Shown here: positions 8,274 to 11,058 of the stretch, one piece after another
How positions within the stretch are numbered: the stretch's first letter is position 1
How the letters are laid out: the number at the start of each line of letters is the position of its first letter
Assembly (NCBI GenBank): GCA_038329675.1
Contig: JBBQNE010000108.1
Coordinates: 1 to 11,058, forward strand
Reading direction: 5' to 3'
Origin: JANXVY01 sp038329675
GTDB taxonomy: Bacteria > Pseudomonadota > Alphaproteobacteria > Rhizobiales > Hyphomicrobiaceae
Length of the DNA: 11,058 nt
The notes under the pieces: model-generated
Seen by the model: only the letters and a program-made list of their open reading frames with translations
The model's database searches: none
What the model was told of the DNA's origin: nothing
Position numbers and translations under genes: made by a program

Positions 8274-8278
8274 CCTCC
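8274..8278 (-). promoter_or_regulatory. Shine-Dalgarno site supporting the GTG start of the acetyltransferase
   Basis: Minus-strand GGAGG lies 8 nt before GTG 8263-8265. It is the best ribosome-binding match near this gene and sits inside the longer alternative frame that begins at ATG 8307. Confidence 0.55.
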
Positions 8279-8422
8279 GTGGCGATGCTTCCCAGCAGGA
8301 ACACCATCGAAAGCAGCCTTTCCCCTCGTCAAACCCAATTCGGTGGCCCAGACGTCTATCGGGCGGTATTGCCTACGCGACTTCGCCATCGGCATGGCAG
8401 CGGTAGGAAGCCGCCGCATCGC

Positions 8423-9742
8423 TTAGGCAACGACCGCATTCACGCCACTGGCCAGCTCACAAACTCGGGCATGCGCCGCCGCTGCCTCCGCCGCACTTTT
8501 ACGCCCCGACCCCACGACAACAGTCGACGGTGTCCGGGAAATGATGCGGCCGGCAAGGTCGCGCACACGGTTACAATCGACGGCATCTACTTTGGCAACG
8601 AGTTCGGCTGGTGTCAGCACACGACCATGAATTAGCACATGGCGGGCCATCTGTTCGGCGCGAGCGCCTGAACTTTCGAGGCTCATCAACAGCCCAGCCT
8701 TGAGTTGCGCCTTGGACCGCTCAACTTCGCGAACGTCGGGCCCGGTTCTAGCAAGCGACAACAGTTCCCCGGCAACGACGTTGACCAGTTCACGGACAGA
8801 CGCTGCCGCAGTCGCTGCATGGATTTGGAACATGCCGACGTCCTCCAAGCCCCAGGCCGCTGAGTAAATCGAATAACACAAGCCTCGCTTTTCGCGGATC
8901 TCCTGGAATAGCCTTGATGACATCCCGCCACCGAGCAGCCCGGACAAGACTTGCGCTGTCATCGTATCTTGCCGACCGTAGGCTGGCCCCTCGAACCCGA
9001 TCAGCACATGGCTTTGTTCGAAAGCTTTTTGAGAGGAGCGGACGCCGCCTGCATAGCGAGCTGAGACTTCGACGTTTGCACCAGTGTCATCACGGTGCGC
9101 AGCCAGCGCTCCGAATAGGGCTTGAGCGTGGCGCACGATATCCTCGTGACGCGCTGCTCCTGCGGCGGACACCACAATCGCGTCTGGTCGATAATGCTTG
9201 GCGAGGAAAGCCCGAAGGTCTGCAGCCGTTGCAGCCTCGACGCTGGCTTTCGACCCTAAGATTGGACGCCCGAGGGCTTGGCCTGGAAACGCGGCATCCT
9301 GGATTAGATCATAGGCGATCTCGTCTGGGCTGTCTTGAGTGGCAGCGATTTCTTGCAAGATCACTTCGCGTTCGCGGTTGAGTTCGGTTTCGTCGAATAC
9401 CGAATTCTGCAGAATGTCGGCTAGGATTTCGAGTGCAAGTCCTTCGTCTCCACCCAAAATACGCGCGTAATAGGCGGTGTATTCAAGCGACGTCGCAGCG
9501 TTGATCTCGCCGCCAACCTATTCGATCTCTTCAGCAATCTGCTTGGCGCTGCGGGTCGCCGTGCCCTTAAACGCCATGTGTTCGAGCAGGTGTGAGATGC
9601 CAGATTGTTCAAGGGTTTCATGGCGCGCACCGACGCCGACCCAAACGCCGAGCGATGTCGTGGCAACGTGCGGCATCTGGGCGGTGACAACCCGCACGCC
9701 GTTTGGCAACGTCGTTAATTGGGACAGGTCGATTGGAGTCAC
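8423..9742 (-). pseudogene. M16-family zinc peptidase (processing-peptidase-like), interrupted by an in-frame TAG
   Basis: One continuous frame of 439 codons plus stop, a normal length for bacterial M16 proteases, reads through except for a TAG at codon 75 (9518-9520). Upstream of it: NGVRVVTAQMP, GVGARHE and the inverted zinc motif HLLEH (51-55, within GISHLLEHMAFKG). Downstream, in the same frame: VGGEINAATSLEYTAYYA, then EREVILQEI, which should hold the third zinc ligand (about E131), and later GGGMSSRLFQEIREKRGLCY of the second M16 half. The first 74 residues alone would be inactive. Because the frame and all later motifs are intact, the choices are sequencing error, a recent nonsense mutation, or amber suppression. 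It starts at GTG 9740-9742, overlapping the thrC TGA as GTGA, which suggests coupled translation. Relatives degrade peptides or process precursors; the substrate is unknown. Confidence 0.85.
9518..9520 (-). other. In-frame amber codon inside the M16 peptidase
   Basis: The minus strand reads GAA-TAG-GTT-GGC-GGC, giving EIE-stop-VGGEINAAT. The residues on both sides match the normal M16 sequence without a gap or frame change. Relatives usually carry a small residue such as Ala at this point. Confidence 0.9.
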
Positions 9743-11028
9743 GCCGCACCCGCCTTCGCTGCGGGCTGGGCCGCCATCGCGTGACTTTCTACGTATCGTT
9801 CCACGGCAGCAAGGTCGTTTGGCAGCACGTCGAAACGCTCCTTATCCGTCATTAAAGGTGACAAACGCTGCGGTAAACCGGGCCGCTGCCCGGTAATTGA
9901 AGCCACCGCATCGGGAAATTTGGCTGGGCTTGCGGTTGCTAGGATCACCTCGGGCACCCCTGCAGTCGGTGCGGAACGACCCGCCTTTGATGCTGCGCCA
10001 AAGGCACACGCCGTGTGGGGACAAACGAGATACTGCGCCTCCGCGAGCAGTTTGCGCGTCGCTTCTGCGATCGTGTTTTCGTCTGCACGAACGGCGCCAA
10101 AATCGGCAACCATCGCAGCGTGTGCAATGCCAAGTTCGAACCGCCCAGAGTGCGCGAGGCTGGCCATCGCTGAACGCACGAATGCTGGATCGCGGCCAGT
10201 CGCTTCAAATAGGTAACGCTCAAAATTCGACGACACGACGATGTCCATGGACGGCGCGCTCGTTGCCGCCACGGGCCGGGTCTCATAGGTGCCGATTTCA
10301 AGCGCGCGCGGCAGGATGTCGTTTGCGTTGGACGCGATCACGAGACGATCGACCGGCAGCCCCATGCGGCGAGCCGCGTATGCTGCAAAGATATCACCAA
10401 AATTACCAGTCGGCACAATGAATGCGACCCGGCGCCCCGGCGCCCCGAGCGCGACGGCGGCGACGAAGTAATAGGTGATCTGAGCGAGGATGCGCCCCCA
10501 ATTGATCGAATTGATGCCGGACAAACGCACACGGTCGCGAAAGGCGAGATCATTGAACATGCCCTTTACGAGCGCCTGGCAATCATCGAACGTACCGTCG
10601 ATTGATACCGCCTTGACGTTGGCTTCCGTTGGCGTCGTCATCATCCGGCGCTGAACGTCAGACACTCGGCCCTCGGGAAATAGGATGACAACATCGACGC
10701 GTCGCGATCCGCGAAACGCTTCGATGGCGGCCCCTCCGGTATCGCCCGATGTTGCCCCAACGACGGTTGCCCGCTGGCCACGCTTTTCCAGCACATGGTC
10801 CATCAACCGAGCGAGCATCTGCATTGCAACGTCTTTGAACGCTAATGTCGGTCCGTGAAACAGTTCCAGGACGAATTGATCAGGCCCGATCTGGACGAGC
10901 GGTGTTGTGGCTGGATGACCGAAACCTGCGTACGCCGCCGCGGCCATCGAGGTCAGCTCGGATCTCGAGATTGAGCCGCCTGTGAATGGTGCGATAACCT
11001 CAACTGCGACCTCGTGAAACGGCTGGCC
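9739..11028 (-). CDS. thrC: Threonine synthase, N terminus missing
   Basis: A PLP enzyme converting O-phospho-L-homoserine to L-threonine and phosphate, the last step of threonine synthesis, in the cytosol. The motifs are clear: LFHGPTLAFKD with the PLP lysine (codon 10834-10836), GATSGDTGGAAIEAF, the phosphate-binding PTGNFGD, and CPHTACAF. The ATG at 10945-10947 is not the real start. Homologous codons continue in frame upstream (FHEVAVEVIAPFTGG and on to GQPF near 11028), and the PLP lysine would otherwise sit about 70 residues too early. About 40 N-terminal residues are lost because the sequence folds back on itself at 11026/11027. The visible part is 429 codons plus TGA; the usual length is about 465. 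The stop overlaps the GTG start of the M16 peptidase by 4 bp. Confidence 0.93.
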   Translation of the reverse strand, partial: GQPFHEVAVEVIAPFTGGSISRSELTSMAAAAYAGFGHPATTPLVQIGPDQFVLELFHGPTLAFKDVAMQMLARLMDHVLEKRGQRATVVGATSGDTGGAAIEAFRGSRRVDVVILFPEGRVSDVQRRMMTTPTEANVKAVSIDGTFDDCQALVKGMFNDLAFRDRVRLSGINSINWGRILAQITYYFVAAVALGAPGRRVAFIVPTGNFGDIFAAYAARRMGLPVDRLVIASNANDILPRALEIGTYETRPVAATSAPSMDIVVSSNFERYLFEATGRDPAFVRSAMASLAHSGRFELGIAHAAMVADFGAVRADENTIAEATRKLLAEAQYLVCPHTACAFGAASKAGRSAPTAGVPEVILATASPAKFPDAVASITGQRPGLPQRLSPLMTDKERFDVLPNDLAAVERYVESHAMAAQPAAKAGAA

Positions 11029-11058
11029 AGCCGTTTCACGAGGTCGCAGTTGAGGTTA
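10995..11058. repeat. Perfect 64-bp spacerless palindrome at the window end (likely fold-back artefact)
   Basis: Bases 10995-11026 are the exact reverse complement of 11027-11058, with no spacer and no mismatch, and the pairing stops only because the window stops. The left arm encodes conserved threonine synthase sequence (PFHEVAVEVIAPF). The right arm in that frame gives unrelated residues and a TAA at 11056-11058. The centre is a 12-bp palindrome, GGCTGGCCAGCC, that fits natural thrC codons (AGQP), a likely self-priming point. This fits a chimeric fold-back at a contig end. Confidence 0.9.

Noticed and set aside
8367..8402. Small hairpin GCCAT-GCCG-ATGGC on the minus strand after the M16 stop
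   Set aside because: The stem is only 5 bp with no T-tract, which is not enough to call a terminator.
8423..9742. Frameshift in the M16 peptidase
   Set aside because: The codons on both sides of the TAG are in the same frame and align without a gap, so this is a nonsense codon only.
10995..11058. Terminal palindrome as a mobile-element end, replication origin or telomere hairpin
   Set aside because: One arm is conserved thrC coding sequence and there is no spacer, which fits a fold-back artefact far better.

Overview
The window reads as a chromosomal segment of an alphaproteobacterium, probably of the order Hyphomicrobiales. The support is fairly high GC, dense reading frames, a thrC / M16 peptidase / RimJ-like acetyltransferase gene order that I recall from that group, and Rhizobiales-like protein sequences. 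The genus cannot be fixed from the sequence alone. Every base over about 300 bp is inside a gene; there are no rRNA or tRNA genes, insertion sequences or CRISPR arrays.

Left part (1-3686): a DAB-type inorganic carbon accumulation locus. On the minus strand, dabB (a NuoL/MrpA-like proton-conducting membrane subunit, 1006-2637) is followed by dabA (DUF2309/UPF0753, 939 down to the window edge, truncated). A LysR-family regulator resembling NhaR (2766-3686) is divergently transcribed. The 128-bp space between dabB and lysR holds a perfect T-N11-A palindrome and a wider inverted repeat, which suggests direct and self-regulated control of dabBA. DabA and DabB together are known to form an energy-coupled CO2-to-bicarbonate trap, so the organism may fix CO2 or need bicarbonate for anaplerosis.

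Middle and right part (3716-11058): four co-oriented minus-strand genes that meet lysR tail to tail. In transcription order they are thrC (threonine synthase, 5' end missing), an M16 zinc peptidase overlapping thrC by 4 bp, a RimJ/GNAT acetyltransferase, and a 1320-residue 7TM-PAS-GGDEF-EAL membrane protein starting 5 bp after the acetyltransferase stop. The last has altered GGDEF and EAL active-site motifs and a long disordered C-terminal tail. The peptidase frame is complete except for one in-frame TAG at codon 75.

The last 64 bases are a perfect spacerless palindrome that folds the thrC 5' coding sequence back on itself. This is best read as an assembly or amplification fold-back at a contig end, not as biology. 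I found no convincing undescribed system. The most useful leads are the amber codon in the peptidase, the degenerate c-di-GMP receptor-like protein with its unusual tail, and the NhaR-like regulator paired with dabBA.
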